A DNA stretch of 32,541 bases, taken from assembly GCA_001464335.1 (NCBI GenBank), contig LNEV01000011.1, forward strand, positions 1 to 32,541. The letters run 5' to 3'. Shown here piece after piece: positions 31,708 to 32,541 of the stretch. The stretch's first letter is position 1. Each line of letters starts with the position of its first letter. The translations under genes and the position numbers were made by a program. The stretch is from Rhizobiales bacterium Ga0077545 (GTDB taxonomy: Bacteria; Pseudomonadota; Alphaproteobacteria; Rhizobiales; Methylopilaceae). Below the pieces are notes generated by a model. That model was not told the origin of the DNA. It saw only the letters and a program-made list of their open reading frames with translations, and did no database searches.

Positions 31708-31743
31708 AATTGCAAGAGGCGCGCGGAATGTTAATTAAGGTGC

Positions 31744-32043
31744 ATGCGCGCCCACACCCACCCGGCCATCGAGAACGTGGCCCTCGAAGACATCTTCCAC
31801 GCCTTGAGCGATCCGGTGCGGCTCGACATCGTGCGCCGCCTGGCGCGGGACGGGGAGGCCAATTGCGCCGCGCTCGAATGCGGCCGCCCGAAATCCTCGA
31901 TGTCGCACCATTTCCGGGTGCTGCGGGATTGCGGGCTGATCCACACCCGCATCGAAGGCGTCACGCATCTCAACGCGCTGCGGAAGAAGGAGCTCGATGG
32001 GCGCTTTCCGGGGCTGCTGAAGGCGGTGCTGGCGGCGGGGTGA
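31744..32043 (+). CDS. ArsR-family helix-turn-helix repressor
   Basis: The 99-residue protein has the winged-helix pattern of ArsR repressors: LEDIFHALSDPVRLDIVRRL, followed by the recognition helix region KSSMSHHFRVLRDCGLI and the wing HTRIEGVTHLNAL. There are two cysteines in the segment ANCAALECG. They could sense metal or oxidation, but they do not form the classic ELCVC site of metal-binding ArsR. AAGGTG lies before the ATG. Divergent orientation and the palindrome at 31690 suggest that it represses the MFS gene, and probably itself. Confidence 0.9.
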   Translation: MRAHTHPAIENVALEDIFHALSDPVRLDIVRRLARDGEANCAALECGRPKSSMSHHFRVLRDCGLIHTRIEGVTHLNALRKKELDGRFPGLLKAVLAAG

Positions 32044-32086
32044 TCTGGTTTCCTCCGACCTCATACTGAGCCGGCCTTGTTCGCGT

Positions 32087-32212
32087 TCCCCGGACAAGCC
32101 GCGCACGCGGCGTTGATATGCGCGGCGAAGCCGCTCCGCTTTGTGCGCCTGCGGCGCGCTCTTTGCGCTGGGTCCCGGATCGGCGCTGCGCGGTGCGCTG
32201 CTTGTCCGGGAC
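32087..32212. repeat. Long imperfect inverted repeat
   Basis: CCGGACAAG (32090-32098) and CTTGTCCGG (32201-32209) are perfect nine-base arms. GCGCA (32101-32105) and TGCGC (32194-32198) extend the stem inward after a two-base mismatch. The roughly 90-base centre is very rich in GCGC and holds further short palindromes. The element follows the ArsR stop by about 45 bases and carries no credible gene. It resembles the dispersed intergenic inverted repeats seen in Rhizobiales genomes, but this is from memory and not checked. Confidence 0.55.
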
Positions 32213-32249
32213 ACGGACGCGCAAAGGCGTCTTCCGGGGGAAGAGTGAG

Positions 32250-32541
32250 ATGCGCGAGCCTTCTGGCTCGGCGGGCAGTCCGTTGCCCCTTTGGAGGGGC
32301 GCGCGGGACGCCGGGAGATTGACCGCTCCCGCGGCGGCGTTGGCTGTGGTTTTGGGTATGCCAACACCAGTTTGTCCTCACCTCGGGAACTCTGATCTCT
32401 CAGCGTCCCGCGCACGGTGGATTTTTGGCTTCGGACTGTTTCTGCCGCGAAGGCCGACCTCGGGGCCTTCCTTGGGTCTGGCCTCATTCGTCCAGACGCT
32501 CCGTGGCGGGTGGTTTTCCGCCGGCTTCCACACTCCTTGGC
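32250..32541. other. Structured gene-free segment with a chain of hairpins
   Basis: Seven stem-loops follow one another: CGAGCC/GGCTCG (32255-32270), GCCCCT/AGGGGC (32285-32300), CGGGAG/CTCCCG (32312-32331), TTGGC/GCCAA (32340-32364), AAGGCC/GGCCTT (32450-32469), GTCTGG/CCAGAC (32476-32497) and GGCGG/CCGCC (32505-32522). The reading frames here show no family features or ribosome sites. The base composition changes to more T than the rest of the window after 32340. A structured RNA, a repeat-element cluster or the 3' region of a gene outside the window are all possible. Confidence 0.5.

Overview
The window looks like ordinary core chromosome of a high-GC alphaproteobacterium, most likely a member of the Hyphomicrobiales (Rhizobiales). 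The signs are the rRNA operon tail in the order 23S-5S-tRNA-fMet, the cluster pckA / chvI-chvG-hprK-manX-ptsH with the short alphaproteobacterial HprK, and the absence of any transposase, integrase, phage gene or CRISPR array. Coding density is high, and high GC produces very long antisense shadow frames that were discarded.

Layout. 1-656 is the end of an rRNA operon (23S 3' end, 5S, initiator tRNA, strong terminator). 690-2619 (minus) holds biosynthetic threonine dehydratase and, upstream of it, a 45-residue GTG-start membrane peptide. 2783-4512 holds a secreted lipase-type hydrolase facing a DUF985 cupin. 4516-10897 is a cyclic-amide / 5-oxoproline neighbourhood: a creatininase-family hydrolase overlapping a pyroglutamyl-peptidase, an EamA exporter with an orphan ABC ATPase, a small exported protein, and 5-oxoprolinase split into divergent pxpA and pxpBC. 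10902-13568 holds mobA, mobB, a TusA-like sulfur carrier, a short leader or small-RNA-like unit with a perfect Shine-Dalgarno sequence, a UPF0178 protein and a GNAT acetyltransferase. 13576-17495 (minus) holds a SleB-type lipoprotein, a solo BrnA-like antitoxin protein and a very divergent phosphoenolpyruvate carboxylase homologue, with a Na+/H+ antiporter-like gene divergent from it.

19026-25762 is the regulatory and carbon core: pckA with a strong terminator and two palindromes upstream, a HugZ-like flavin/haem-binding-fold protein, the ChvI-ChvG acid/envelope two-component system, and HprK, EIIA-Man and HPr of a nitrogen-type or incomplete PTS. 25853-31622 holds soluble transhydrogenase, a CelD/BcsL-type acetyltransferase, a YbaL-type K+/H+ antiporter and an MFS exporter. 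The exporter is divergent from an ArsR repressor across an 18-bp palindrome. 32044-32541 has no convincing gene but contains a large inverted repeat followed by a dense chain of hairpins.

How the parts fit. Pcp would release 5-oxoproline from peptides and PxpABC would open it to glutamate. ChvIG and the PTS proteins sit next to pckA, so sensing and control of gluconeogenic growth are physically linked. The PEPC-like gene lies nearby, but its active-site motifs are changed and its reaction is uncertain. The most interesting candidates are that PEPC-like protein with its coupled BrnA-like gene, the perfect-SD mini-ORF unit at 12473-12650, the palindromes before pckA, the paired hairpins between chvI and chvG, and the structured tail.
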